The notes below the pieces were generated by a model. It made no database searches and was not told the DNA's origin. It saw only the letters and a program-made list of their open reading frames with translations. Source: Sandaracinaceae bacterium (lineage in GTDB: Bacteria; Myxococcota_A; Polyangia; Polyangiales; Houyiibacteriaceae). From it: DNA of 64,000 bases. Location of the stretch: the NCBI GenBank assembly GCA_020633055.1, contig JACKEJ010000008.1:186001-250000 (forward strand). Reading direction: 5' to 3'. Position 1 is the first letter of the stretch, and every line of letters begins with the position of its first letter. Below, one piece after another: positions 26,613-35,138 of the stretch. Both the position numbers and the translations under genes were made by a program.

Positions 26613-28052
26613 TCAGTCCAGCCGGCGGAACTCGATGCGCCGGTTGCGGGCACGCCCCTCGGGCGTGTCGTTCGGAGCGATCGGCTCACGCGGGCCGTAG
26701 CCACGCACGGTCAGGCGCGCCGCGTCGACGCCGTGCTCCACCAGCCAGTCGCGCACAGCCTCGGCGCGCTGCTGCGAGAGGCGTGTGTTGGTGGACTCGC
26801 GGCCGCGGTCGTCGGTGTGGCCGCTGACCTCGACGCGCACAGTGGGGTTGGCCTGCAGCACCGCGAGCGCCTGCTGCAGCGTGGGCTCGGAGTCGGCCAG
26901 GATGCGGGCGCTGCCGCTCGCGAAGCGGATGCCTTCGAACTCCATCACGCGGGCGATCTCACCCGGTCCCTCGGGGGCAGGCGTCACGGGCGTGGGCACC
27001 GGCGTGGTGCGCGCGCGCCCGGTGGGACAGCCAGCCGTGTCCACCTCGCGCCCCGTCGGGGTGTCGGGGCAGCGGTCGTAGGGGTTGGCCACGCCGTCCT
27101 GATCGTTGTCGTCGTCGCGCGGATCCTGCGAGTTCATGCCCGCGGTCATGGCCTCGTCCAGGTCGTTCACGCCGCCGCCGTCGGTGTCGACGAGCAGCGG
27201 GTCGCTCTCGCCCGGGTCGAGCACGCCGTTGTGATTGGCGTCTTCCACACCATCGTTCAGTCCGTCGTGGTCCGTGTCGGCCTGGAGCGGGTCGTAGCCC
27301 GCTGCGATCTCCGTGCCGTCGAGGATGCCGTCGCCGTCGGAGTCTGCGCGGTGCGGATCCGTGCCACGGCGCGCCTCCTCCGCGTCGCTCAGGCCGTCAT
27401 CGTCCGAGTCGGTGGGGCCCCCATAGACCTTGATGGCCAGCGAGGCGCTGATGCCCACCACGAAGAGCGCGTCCGCGCCCGAGGTGTCGCCCGCGAACAG
27501 CGTCGTGAAGCGCGCGAAGACCCCGAGCGAGACGGGGCGCCCGATGGAGAAGTCGTAGCCCACGCCGAGGTCGAAGCCGAACTGCGGGCCATCGTAGTGG
27601 TACCAGCCGGCGTGACCCGAGACCCACATGCCGCCGGCGATGCTGCCGCCCTCCGTCAGGTAGCCTGTCTCGTCTTCGAACAGCCGGAGGCGGACGCCGG
27701 CGGCCACGGTGCGTAGCCGGGTGGACCCATCGAACGTCCGCGGGAACGGCTTCGCGAACCCCCCGAGCCCCATGATCACCTCGATGGCCACGGGCTGGGC
27801 CAGCACCAGGTCCGCCCCGAAATAGCCGATCGCGCCGCCCGAGCGCCCCGACCCAGCGCCCGGACGGGTCTGACCCGCGTACGGGATACCCGCGCCCAGG
27901 TCCAGATGGAGGTTGAAGCGGCCGTGATCGGCGCGCGCCGTCGCGGGGAGGGCCGAGATGGCCAGCAGCCCCCCGAGCAGCACGGTGTACGCGCGGAGTG
28001 AGGTGAGCCGCGCGGGAGCGGACACGGTCGAGGAGGGGGTGAGCCGTCGCAT
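26613..28052 (-). CDS. OmpA-family outer-membrane protein with thrombospondin type 3 repeats
   Basis: The 479-residue protein has a signal peptide ending ATARADHG and an N-terminal barrel of about 180 residues. Next is a calcium-binding type 3 repeat region with DSDDDGLSDAEEARRGTDP, DSDGDGILDGTE, DTDHDGLNDGVED and DNDQDGVANPYDRCPD. A Pro/Thr linker leads to an OmpA peptidoglycan-binding domain over the last ~110 residues, with VEVSGHTDDRG, SQQRAEAVRDWLVEHGV and RARNRRIEF. The arginine and aspartate that bind diaminopimelate are present. It anchors the outer membrane to peptidoglycan. The true start is the ATG at 28052; the frame is open further upstream without a signal. Confidence 0.93.
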   Translation of the reverse strand: MRRLTPSSTVSAPARLTSLRAYTVLLGGLLAISALPATARADHGRFNLHLDLGAGIPYAGQTRPGAGSGRSGGAIGYFGADLVLAQPVAIEVIMGLGGFAKPFPRTFDGSTRLRTVAAGVRLRLFEDETGYLTEGGSIAGGMWVSGHAGWYHYDGPQFGFDLGVGYDFSIGRPVSLGVFARFTTLFAGDTSGADALFVVGISASLAIKVYGGPTDSDDDGLSDAEEARRGTDPHRADSDGDGILDGTEIAAGYDPLQADTDHDGLNDGVEDANHNGVLDPGESDPLLVDTDGGGVNDLDEAMTAGMNSQDPRDDDNDQDGVANPYDRCPDTPTGREVDTAGCPTGRARTTPVPTPVTPAPEGPGEIARVMEFEGIRFASGSARILADSEPTLQQALAVLQANPTVRVEVSGHTDDRGRESTNTRLSQQRAEAVRDWLVEHGVDAARLTVRGYGPREPIAPNDTPEGRARNRRIEFRRLD

Positions 28053-28219
28053 CGCGCGATCAGTACCACGAGGCGCGCGCACGGGACCACATCTGGACAC
28101 GTCTGGCCACACATGGCGGCGCGCCCGGAGTCCGCACGACGGGTCGCGCACCCCTGCACCCCGTGGACACGAGCTGGGGGTGACCCACCCTTCGGTGGGG
28201 CGCGCCGCGCGGAGGCGGG

Positions 28220-28243
28220 CGCTAGAGCGCATGCGCTCTAGCG
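28220..28243. promoter_or_regulatory. 24-bp perfect palindrome, operator candidate
   Basis: CGCTAGAGCGCA is followed at once by its exact reverse complement, making a 24-bp perfect palindrome. It sits directly before a TTGACG box (28245-28250), which would place it at about -60 to -37 of a transcript starting near the GTG at 28281. Its 9-base core CTAGAGCGC also occurs at 58904-58912 and, inverted, at 59053-59061. Confidence 0.5.
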
Positions 28244-28280
28244 TTTGACGAGAGGCCGGTGGGAGACGACCATCCGCGCC

Positions 28281-28799
28281 GTGAGCGAACCCACCGACGC
28301 GGACCCGACCCGAGAGCCCTTCGAGCGCGGCGAGCCCGAGTCTCCCGATGCGGCGGATCCGCACGACGACGGACACCCCGCGAGCCCGGCCGAAGGCTCC
28401 GATGCCGGACGTGGGCGGGTGCGCGCCTTCATCGTCGCGCTGGTGGCGCTGCAGCTGCTCGTGCCCCTCACCTACTACCTGCGCGACGACCCCTACGACG
28501 AGCGCTTCGCCTGGCGCATGTTCTCCGGGGTGCGCCTCCAGCAGTGCCGGACGAGCGCGTTCGAGACGGGCGCGAACGGGGTCGAGCAGCAAGTGGACCC
28601 GTTCCGCTTGGTCACGCCGGGCTGGGTCGCGAACCTCTCACGCAACCGCCGGCCGGTCATCGAGAGCTACCTGGAGCACCGCTGCGACGTGGGCGAGCTA
28701 CGCGCCGTGCGCGTGTTGAACGTGTGCCAAGGGGTCGACGGGGAGGCGGTGCCGCCGCGAGAGTACGCGCGCGACTGCGCGACCGGGGGCACGCCATGA
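28281..28799 (+). CDS. Single-pass membrane protein encoded with an HTTM protein
   Basis: The 172-residue protein has an acidic Pro/Asp-rich cytoplasmic N-terminus of about 50 residues, one membrane helix (VRAFIVALVALQLLVPLTYYL) and a folded outer domain with paired cysteines (LQQCRTSA, EHRCDVGEL, LNVCQG, RDCATG). The GTG start is preferred to an upstream TTG because TTGACG with a weak GACCAT box places the transcript start at the GTG. Its TGA overlaps the ATG of the following HTTM gene by 4 bp, so the two are made together and probably form a complex. Confidence 0.75.
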   Translation: MSEPTDADPTREPFERGEPESPDAADPHDDGHPASPAEGSDAGRGRVRAFIVALVALQLLVPLTYYLRDDPYDERFAWRMFSGVRLQQCRTSAFETGANGVEQQVDPFRLVTPGWVANLSRNRRPVIESYLEHRCDVGELRAVRVLNVCQGVDGEAVPPREYARDCATGGTP

Positions 28800-30328
28800 C
28801 GCGCGCCCCTTCCGAGTCCCTCTTCGACCGCTACTTCTTCGGGCCGGTCGACCTCCTGCGGCCGTACTTGCTGGCGCGTGTGCTGCTGGCCCTGCTCGCG
28901 TTCGACTGCTGGCTGGAGCTCGCGCCCTACGGCTACCGCTACGGGCTCGGGGAGTTCAACGTGGCCCACTTCGCGCTGCTGGACGCGCTGCTGCCCATGC
29001 CCAGCCCCGAAGCCTACGTCGCGCTGATGCTGGGTTGCGGCTGGCTCGCCCTCGCAATGGCGCTCACGGGCCCGACGCGCGTGGGCCTCGCGCTGCTCAC
29101 GCTGGGCTACACCCTCGGCTGGTCGTGGAGCCTGCTGGACGCCTACCAGCACCACTACCTGTTGTCGCTCCTGCTGCTCGCGATGACATGCTTCCCCGAG
29201 ACACGCTGGGAGGACGCGCTCGCCGCCGACCTGCATGCTCAGCCAGAGGACCGCGACGCCAACACCGACACCGACGCGCCGCGCGCGTGGGGCTACGTGC
29301 TGTTCTGCGTCAGCTGCAGCATCGTCTACTTCTACACGGCCATCACGAAGATGAACGCGGACTGGCGTGACGGGCACGCCCTCGAGCGCCTCGCAGGGCG
29401 CAGCGCGGGCGCCCGGACCATGGTCGCGTTCGCAGACGCGCACGGGGTCGGCGCCGAAGCGTTCTGGAGCGCGTTCGCCAAGAGCGCCATCCTGATCCAG
29501 CTGGTCATCGCCGCCGGCTTCTTGCTGGCCCCCGTGATCGACCGCCTGCCGCGTCTGCGCACCCGGCGGCTGCTGGCGTTCTGGGTCCTGGCGCCGCTGT
29601 CGTTCCACGCAGGCGCCGCGCACATGGACCTGAAGATCGGGTGGTTCAGCGAGTACATGCTCCTGGTCGCGGTGGTGGTGTTCTTGCCGCGCGAGATCTT
29701 GGCGGGTGTCGCCTTCGTGCTGGGCACACCCCAGCGCGCGGTCGGCCGCTTCCTGAACGCCGAGGAGCCCGCCGACGCGACGGCCATCGGCGCGCTGCTG
29801 CTCGCAGGCGTCGCCTCGCTCGGCCTGTTCCGCCTCGTGGATCTCCCTGGAGACCAGGCCGCGGGGCTCATCGTGGCCGTGCTGGGCGGGGTGCTCGTGC
29901 TCCGGGGCACGTCTCGCGGCGACACGTCTCGCGTCGACACATCGCGCGCGCTACCCGTGGCGCTCGCGTCGCTGGTAGGAGGCGCGGCGCTGGTGAGCGC
30001 GTTGGTCGCGAGCCCTGCACGCTTCGACTACTACCGGAAGGCCGGAGGCGACGCGCTGCGCCTCGCGTCCCCCGAGCAGCCCCAGTACTACCTGGAGGCG
30101 CTCGAGCACTATCGGCGCGCGCAGCGCTACTACCCGGACGACTACCGCGCCTTCTGGGAAGCGTGGGACCGCGACGCCGCGGCCCGCGTGGCGCGGGGCG
30201 AGCCGGCCCCGGACGAGCGGCGCGCCGTGGCCGAGGGCGCACCCCCACGCGACCGTGCGCAGCGCTTGGAGGAAGCCGAGGCACAGGTCGCGAACCTACG
30301 CGCGCAGGGTGTCCTCCCGCCGGAATAG
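28796..30328 (+). CDS. HTTM domain membrane protein (vitamin K-dependent carboxylase-like)
   Basis: The 510-residue protein has many hydrophobic helices in the first 400 residues, fitting the HTTM fold of bacterial gamma-carboxylase homologues: RYFFGPVDLLRPYLLARVLL at the start, YQHHYLLSLLLLAMTCFP, IVYFYTAITKMNADWRDG and a FHAGAAHMDLKIGWFSEYM region with conserved His and Trp. A soluble C-terminal tail (about 420-510) is rich in Tyr and charged residues. It contains a short tandem repeat, SRGDTSRVDTSR, between helices. Bacterial family members are mostly uncharacterised, and carboxylation of glutamate is not established here. It is coupled to the upstream membrane gene by a 4-bp overlap. Confidence 0.85.
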   Translation: MTRAPSESLFDRYFFGPVDLLRPYLLARVLLALLAFDCWLELAPYGYRYGLGEFNVAHFALLDALLPMPSPEAYVALMLGCGWLALAMALTGPTRVGLALLTLGYTLGWSWSLLDAYQHHYLLSLLLLAMTCFPETRWEDALAADLHAQPEDRDANTDTDAPRAWGYVLFCVSCSIVYFYTAITKMNADWRDGHALERLAGRSAGARTMVAFADAHGVGAEAFWSAFAKSAILIQLVIAAGFLLAPVIDRLPRLRTRRLLAFWVLAPLSFHAGAAHMDLKIGWFSEYMLLVAVVVFLPREILAGVAFVLGTPQRAVGRFLNAEEPADATAIGALLLAGVASLGLFRLVDLPGDQAAGLIVAVLGGVLVLRGTSRGDTSRVDTSRALPVALASLVGGAALVSALVASPARFDYYRKAGGDALRLASPEQPQYYLEALEHYRRAQRYYPDDYRAFWEAWDRDAAARVARGEPAPDERRAVAEGAPPRDRAQRLEEAEAQVANLRAQGVLPPE

Positions 30329-30337
30329 CGGTCACAC

Positions 30338-30571
30338 ATGATGACGCTGGTGCACCTGGTGGTGCGGCGCTACCGCAACGCCTTCGACGCCAAGCGCGAG
30401 CCTCGCCCCATCGCGCCGCCCGCTCCCCCCGCGGCATCCGGTCCGGGCCCCTCGGCCCCACCCGCGACCGCTGCGCCGTTCGGGGAAGCTCCCGCAGCCC
30501 CCACGAGCGCGTTCGGCGCTCCGCCGGGGAGCCCCGTGACGCGTACACCCTGGACGGAACCGCGCGGCTGA
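30338..30571 (+). CDS. Small Pro/Ala-rich protein, uncertain
   Basis: A 77-residue frame starts ATGATG nine bases after the HTTM gene. It encodes a basic N-terminus (MMTLVHLVVRRYRNAFDAKR) followed by a low-complexity Pro/Ala/Ser/Gly tail. There is no Shine-Dalgarno sequence and no recognisable domain. The short distance and same direction suggest it could belong to the HTTM operon, but low-complexity frames of this size arise by chance in such GC-rich DNA. Confidence 0.4.
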   Translation: MMTLVHLVVRRYRNAFDAKREPRPIAPPAPPAASGPGPSAPPATAAPFGEAPAAPTSAFGAPPGSPVTRTPWTEPRG

Positions 30572-30586
30572 TGTAGCCAGTTGGTC

Positions 30587-31804
30587 ATGGTTTACGGAAC
30601 GCGTGGGGTTGTGGTCGGGTTGCTGCTGACGCTCGCGGCGGGATCTGGCTGCGGTGGTGGCAGCGGCAACAACGGCGGACGCGACGGCGGAAGCTCCACG
30701 AGCGATCTCGGCCGTCGAGACGGGGGCGGCGTGTGTCAGCCGACTCCGGTCACCACGGCGGCCGTGAACGCTTCACCCCCAGGGCCCAGCACCAGCCCGG
30801 GCGAGCTCTTCGACGGGCGCTGTGGGGCCGCCGTGGGACAGCTGTTCCCGCCGTCCGCGCCGTGGAACCAGTCGGTGCGCGACACGTGCGTGGACCCCGG
30901 CTCCGACGCGATCATCCGCTACCTGGACGCAGTGGTGGACGGTGGCCAGACCTTCCGCATCGACCTCGGGAACAGCGACGACAACTACGGGTTCAACCCG
31001 CTCGCCGCGAACGCCAGCACCGACACGTACAGCTTCACGCCGACGGACGACTTCTACGACACGCACTGCGACCCCGTGCCCATCCCCGTGCCCAGCACCG
31101 GCCGGCTGGAGGGAGAGCCCGACTACGTCTGCAACGACGACGGGGACTGCCATCTGACCGTGCTGCAGACCGCCAGCTGTCAGCTGTACGAGATGTGGCG
31201 CGCCAACGACGTGCTCGGGACGTTCGAGGGCGGCTGCCTGGCCGTGTGGGACGCGTCCACCGTCGCGAGCGACCTGCGCGGCCTCAGCTGCACCAGCGCG
31301 GACGCCGCCGGGCTGCCCATCACCCCGCTGCTCGTGACCCCACTGCAGGTGCGCGCAGGCGCCATCCGCCACGCGCTGCGCTTCATCCTCCCGAACGAGG
31401 CGGTGCAGCGCCACGTGTACGTGCGCCCCGCGACGCACAACCCGCTGACCGTCGCGCGCCACGGGCAGCCCACCTCCGGCCCGAACGGGACCACACCACC
31501 CCCCTACGGCGTCCGTCTGCGCCTGCGACCCGACTTCGACACCAGCGGGCTCTCCCCCGGCGCCCGCGCCATGGCCGAGGCGCTCATGGAGTACGGCATG
31601 ATCCACGCGGACGGCGGCAACGTGACCTTCATCGCCAGCAACGACACGTTCAGCGGCGCCTCGTGGGAGGACGCCGACATCGCCCTCGGCCCCGACGACC
31701 TGCGCGATGCCGGCCTCGCCTGGACCGACTTCGAGGTCGTCAGCGACCTCTCCGACACCGTCTCCATGCAAGACGTCGAGTGCGCCCGCACCCCCCTGGA
31801 CTGA
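30587..31804 (+). CDS. Lipoprotein, unknown function
   Basis: The 405-residue protein begins MVYGTRGVVVGLLLTLAAG with lipidated Cys22, then a Gly/Asn/Asp/Ser linker typical of myxobacterial lipoproteins. The mature domain (about 60-405) carries about ten cysteines and a repeated aromatic/Asp-rich character (SDDNYGFNPLAANASTDTYS, DDFYDTHCDP). It also has a segment RHALRFILPNEAVQRHVYVRPATHNP that resembles secreted carbohydrate-active or adhesion proteins. I cannot assign a family. The ATG is chosen over a TTG two codons upstream. Confidence 0.75.
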   Translation: MVYGTRGVVVGLLLTLAAGSGCGGGSGNNGGRDGGSSTSDLGRRDGGGVCQPTPVTTAAVNASPPGPSTSPGELFDGRCGAAVGQLFPPSAPWNQSVRDTCVDPGSDAIIRYLDAVVDGGQTFRIDLGNSDDNYGFNPLAANASTDTYSFTPTDDFYDTHCDPVPIPVPSTGRLEGEPDYVCNDDGDCHLTVLQTASCQLYEMWRANDVLGTFEGGCLAVWDASTVASDLRGLSCTSADAAGLPITPLLVTPLQVRAGAIRHALRFILPNEAVQRHVYVRPATHNPLTVARHGQPTSGPNGTTPPPYGVRLRLRPDFDTSGLSPGARAMAEALMEYGMIHADGGNVTFIASNDTFSGASWEDADIALGPDDLRDAGLAWTDFEVVSDLSDTVSMQDVECARTPLD

Positions 31805-32068
31805 GCCCAGCCGAGCTCAGAGACGTCACCGAGGGAGAGGGGAGCCCCGAGCCGAGTGGCGGCGACGCACCCCACGCCACCCATGGGGGCGCGCCGCGTC
31901 GTTCCGGGACGGCCTGCATCCATCGGCGTGGAGCCGCGTCCACGAGGACACCAGGCTCGGGGCTCCCCTCTCCCGCACGCGATCACGTCTCCCCAGCCCG
32001 CCACCGCCACGACCAACCGGACACGTTGAGGCGTGCTTCGCGCCCCAACGTGTGATAGCTCTCGCCGC

Positions 32069-32182
32069 ATGGAGCCGACGAAGCACTCTGACAACACCGC
32101 CATGGGCTACTTCCTGATGATCCCCGTCGTGCACGTGATCATCTGGGGGCTCACCGTCTACTTCGGCAACCAGGTCTGGTGA
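32069..32182 (+). CDS. 37-residue single-helix membrane peptide, coupled to the next gene
   Basis: A short frame encodes MEPTKHSDNTAMGYFLMIPV followed by VHVIIWGLTVYFGNQVW: a polar N-terminus and one membrane helix of about 22 residues. Its TGA overlaps the GTG of the next gene by 4 bp (GTGA at 32179-32182), as in the other operons of this window. A TGA-TAGCTC box lies seven bases before its ATG, so a promoter serves this gene first. The overlap, the clean helix and the promoter make it more credible than a chance frame. Its function is unknown. Confidence 0.65.
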   Translation: MEPTKHSDNTAMGYFLMIPVVHVIIWGLTVYFGNQVW

Positions 32183-33330
32183 ACCGCAGGCTGGTCGTGC
32201 TCGTTGGGTGGCTGTGCGCGGCCACCACCGGCGCGACCAGCAGCGTGAGCGCCCAGTCGGCCCCGGCCTCGCCCAGCAGCGACGCCGCCGAAGAAGACGG
32301 CGCCACGCAATCCACCCCAGCCCCGACAGAGCCCGCCGAGGAAGACACGGACCCGCTGAGCGCCGCGGCCCGCGCGCAGTCCGTCAGCCCCACCGCCGAG
32401 GGCATCTCGTGGGAGGTGCCCATCTCGTTCGCCCAGGCGTTCAACCTGCGCGGCTTCCGGCGCAGCTCGCAGCTCACCTACGACCCCACCTACACGTGGT
32501 CGCTCAGCGTGAGCCCACGCTGGAACGCCACCGAGCGCTTGACCGTGGGCGCGCGGCAAGACGTCTCACTGGAGATGACGCAGTCGGACGTCACCTCCAA
32601 GACGCGCCAGGTGTGGCTCGAGGACACGCGCCTCGACGCGCGCTACACGATGCGTGCGCGCCCAGGCGGGGTGTCGCTCACGTGGCTCGCGCTGCTGCGC
32701 CTGCCCACCTCGCTGGTGTCTCAGGGCGCGCGCCGCTCGCTGAACCTGGGCGGCGGGCTGCTGGCCATCCGCTCGTTCGACGTGCTCTCCGGCTTCGTGC
32801 TGTATGGCTGGGCCAGCTACCGCGCGTGGCTCTCCAGCAGCGACGTCATCCGCACCCGCCGTCGCGACGACTTCGCGTGTGAGCAGAGCGGCTTCGGGCG
32901 CAGCACGGCGTGCGAGCAGGCCGGTGGCTTCACCACCACCATCGGCACGTTCACGCTCATCGGGCAGGCGCTGCTCATCCCCCGCCCGCGCTGGACGCTG
33001 TCCATGGCGTTGGTGCTGGACGTCAACCACGCGCACCGCCTCGCGAACGCGTGCGTGCAGGTGGACACCAGCCCAACCCCCGTGTGTCTCGACGATGGCG
33101 GTGACCACGTGCGCACGCTGACCGAGCTCAGCGTGAGCGTGGGCTACGACTTCCGCGACTACCTCACGCTCACGCTGGCCTACGCCACGCTGGCCAACCA
33201 CCCCGACCCCGACGGGGAGCGCGACAGCGTGGTCTGGAACGAGCAGTCGTCGCTCAGCCTCACGCTGTCGTTCCGTCTGGGTGGCTACGTCGCGGCGCGG
33301 CGCGCAGCACGAGCCGAGCAGGCTCAGTGA
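32179..33330 (+). CDS. Outer-membrane barrel-like protein
   Basis: The 383-residue protein starts at GTG with a signal peptide (LVVLVGWLCAATTGATSSVSAQ) and an acidic Ala/Pro/Glu linker. Then come about 300 residues of long alternating strands ending FRLGGYVAARRAARAEQAQ. Segments such as FNLRGFRRSSQLTYDPTYTW and LTLTLAYATLANHPDPDGER look like barrel strands and turns. I cannot name the family or its cargo. It is translationally coupled to the 37-residue membrane peptide before it, and its stop region overlaps the convergent slyD gene by 7 bp. Confidence 0.75.
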   Translation: MNRRLVVLVGWLCAATTGATSSVSAQSAPASPSSDAAEEDGATQSTPAPTEPAEEDTDPLSAAARAQSVSPTAEGISWEVPISFAQAFNLRGFRRSSQLTYDPTYTWSLSVSPRWNATERLTVGARQDVSLEMTQSDVTSKTRQVWLEDTRLDARYTMRARPGGVSLTWLALLRLPTSLVSQGARRSLNLGGGLLAIRSFDVLSGFVLYGWASYRAWLSSSDVIRTRRRDDFACEQSGFGRSTACEQAGGFTTTIGTFTLIGQALLIPRPRWTLSMALVLDVNHAHRLANACVQVDTSPTPVCLDDGGDHVRTLTELSVSVGYDFRDYLTLTLAYATLANHPDPDGERDSVVWNEQSSLSLTLSFRLGGYVAARRAARAEQAQ

Positions 33331-33818
33331 TGGTGATGGTGGCCGTCGCGCCCGTGCGCGTGGCCGTGCTTCAGCTCGTCAGGCGTCGCCGCCCGCGTCC
33401 CGTCCACCTTGACGCTGAAGTGCAGCGTGACGCCCGCGAGCGGGTGGTTGGCGTCCAGCACCACCGTGCTGCCCTGCAGCTTGGCGATCCACATGGGGAA
33501 CGCCCGGCCCTGCTCGTCGCGGCTCATGACCTGCATGCCGACGCGTAGCTCGGCGCCATCCGAGAACGCCGAACGGGGCACCTTCTGCAGCTTGCCGTTG
33601 CGCAGGCCATAGCCCTTCTCGGGCGGTACCACCACGTCGAGCGCGTCGCCCACGGCCTTTCCGGTGAGCGCCTCCTCGAGCCCCGGCACGATGTTGCCGT
33701 GGCCGTGGAGGTAGGTGAGCGGCTCGTCGTCGTGCGATCGGTCGAGCTCCGCGCCCGAGTCGTCCTTGAGCACGTAGTGGAGGTGCACGACCGTGTCGTT
33801 CTGGATGGTGTCGCTCAT
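33324..33818 (-). CDS. slyD: FKBP-type peptidyl-prolyl isomerase, SlyD family, with His-rich tail
   Basis: The 164-residue cytosolic protein has the FKBP core (VVHLHYVLKDDSGAELDRS, LTYLHGHGNIVPGLEEALTG, VVPPEKGYG) with the inserted IF chaperone domain expected of SlyD, and the closing NHPLAGVTLHFSVKV. The tail HGHAHGRDGHHHHH is a natural His-rich metal-binding end, as in enterobacterial SlyD, which supplies nickel for metalloenzyme maturation. It isomerises prolyl bonds and shields unfolded chains. No nickel enzyme is nearby. Its stop lies within the 3' end of the opposing gene. Confidence 0.95.
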   Translation of the reverse strand: MSDTIQNDTVVHLHYVLKDDSGAELDRSHDDEPLTYLHGHGNIVPGLEEALTGKAVGDALDVVVPPEKGYGLRNGKLQKVPRSAFSDGAELRVGMQVMSRDEQGRAFPMWIAKLQGSTVVLDANHPLAGVTLHFSVKVDGTRAATPDELKHGHAHGRDGHHHHH

Positions 33819-33823
33819 GGCCG

Positions 33824-35032
33824 CTACCGTGACGCGGAAGGGGCGTCGTGTCCATGCGCTGCAGGCGCCCTGGCCGTGAGGTCCACCCGCACGGCGAAGA
33901 CGCGCCGCACCTCGCGCGGGGTGGGCTCGATGGTCAGCGGCAACGCAGCGTCGATCTCGGCCCGCGGCCAGAAGTACAGCAGCGCGTCGGCGACGGGCGC
34001 GAGGGGGTGCGCGTCCGGCCCCGCGTTGGGGCTCGCCGGCGGGTCGCCCGGACCCGCGCCGAACAGGGCCGTCCGCCACGCGCGCAGAAACGCGTCGCGC
34101 TCGAGAGGGGTCAGCCCCGCTTCGTCGAGGGCCGCCGACAACAGCGCCACCCCTTGCTGGGCAGGGAGCCGGCCCGACGCGCCCACCGCCGGCACCTGCG
34201 CGCGCCCGTCTGCATCCAGCTGCACCACGCGCACGGTCGTGTTGGCAGCGAGCGGATCGCGGTGGATGCGCAGCACGAGGCCCGTGGGCGGGGCGCCCAC
34301 CGACCGTAGCTGGACGCTCCCGTCTTGGTTCGCGCGCACGTCGAGCGGCAGAGTGTCCCGGGCCCCCACCATCCGATAGAAGAGCAACCCGGCCTGCACG
34401 CCGCCCACCTCCAGACACGCGGCCTCGGTGGTCTCGTACGCGCTCAGCTCGGCCAGCTCGCACACCCCGTCGTGGGTCTGGCAGGCCTCGTCGGTCAGGG
34501 TCGGATACACGCCTCGGCAGGCGCCACGGCGCGCCAGCACCTCGTCCCAGGAGAGCCCCGTGTTGCGTTCTTGGCGCACGGCGGGGGGGAAGTGCTCGAC
34601 CACGCGTCCACGCGAGGCGGAGCGCACGGCGACGCGAATGCGCGCTGCGTCGAGCCCGTCGTCGAGGTGCACGTAGAACACGGGCTTCCCAGGCGCCAGA
34701 TTGCGCCCATCGAAGCTCGGGGGGCGGGGCTCGCGCGGCTGGCCGCCGGCCGTGGGGGAGGTGGCCATGGTGAGCCCGCCCTGCGCGCCGGCCACCACCA
34801 GCCCCCACTCGTGCACGGCGAAGCGCCCCTCAGCGTCCTCCGGCGCCGGCTCTTCAGCCTGCTCGAGGGAGGCGCTGCGCGCTTGCACCGGCTCGGTCGC
34901 GGTCGTCTCGCCCATGGGCAGCGCGGGGCACGCGCTCATGCCGAGGGCGCCGAGCGCGAGCCCCCCTCGGAGAGCAAGGGTGAGACCGTGCGCGAGCAAG
35001 CGCAGCGCGTGACGAGGCTCATCAGCGTCCAT
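33824..35032 (-). CDS. Probable lipoprotein, unknown function
   Basis: The 402-residue protein begins MDADEPRHALRLLAHGLTLALRG with a hydrophobic stretch ending GALGMSAC, a weak lipobox. The mature domain starts FAVHEWGLVVAG and has FDGRNLAPGKPVFYVHLDDG, four cysteines around residues 170-210, and a late LYFWPRAEIDAALPL. I do not recognise a family. The ATG at 35032 is preferred to one six codons upstream because TGG-TAGGCT (35049-35041) ends eight bases before it. It ends five bases upstream of slyD in the same direction, so slyD may be cotranscribed. Confidence 0.75.
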   Translation of the reverse strand: MDADEPRHALRLLAHGLTLALRGGLALGALGMSACPALPMGETTATEPVQARSASLEQAEEPAPEDAEGRFAVHEWGLVVAGAQGGLTMATSPTAGGQPREPRPPSFDGRNLAPGKPVFYVHLDDGLDAARIRVAVRSASRGRVVEHFPPAVRQERNTGLSWDEVLARRGACRGVYPTLTDEACQTHDGVCELAELSAYETTEAACLEVGGVQAGLLFYRMVGARDTLPLDVRANQDGSVQLRSVGAPPTGLVLRIHRDPLAANTTVRVVQLDADGRAQVPAVGASGRLPAQQGVALLSAALDEAGLTPLERDAFLRAWRTALFGAGPGDPPASPNAGPDAHPLAPVADALLYFWPRAEIDAALPLTIEPTPREVRRVFAVRVDLTARAPAAHGHDAPSASR

Positions 35033-35040
35033 GACCTCGA

Positions 35041-35049
35041 AGCCTACCA
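35041..35049 (-). promoter_or_regulatory. Extended -10 box (TGG-TAGGCT) for the lipoprotein-slyD unit
   Basis: TGG at 35049-35047 and TAGGCT at 35046-35041 precede the ATG at 35032 by eight bases. No Shine-Dalgarno sequence is present. Confidence 0.5.
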
Positions 35050-35138
35050 CCTACCGGACGTCGGGTTGGAGGCTGCGCGGCAACGCGGCGCTTCAGCTGC
35101 GCGCGGGACACCCACCCGAGAGCCGGGGGACGAGCCGC

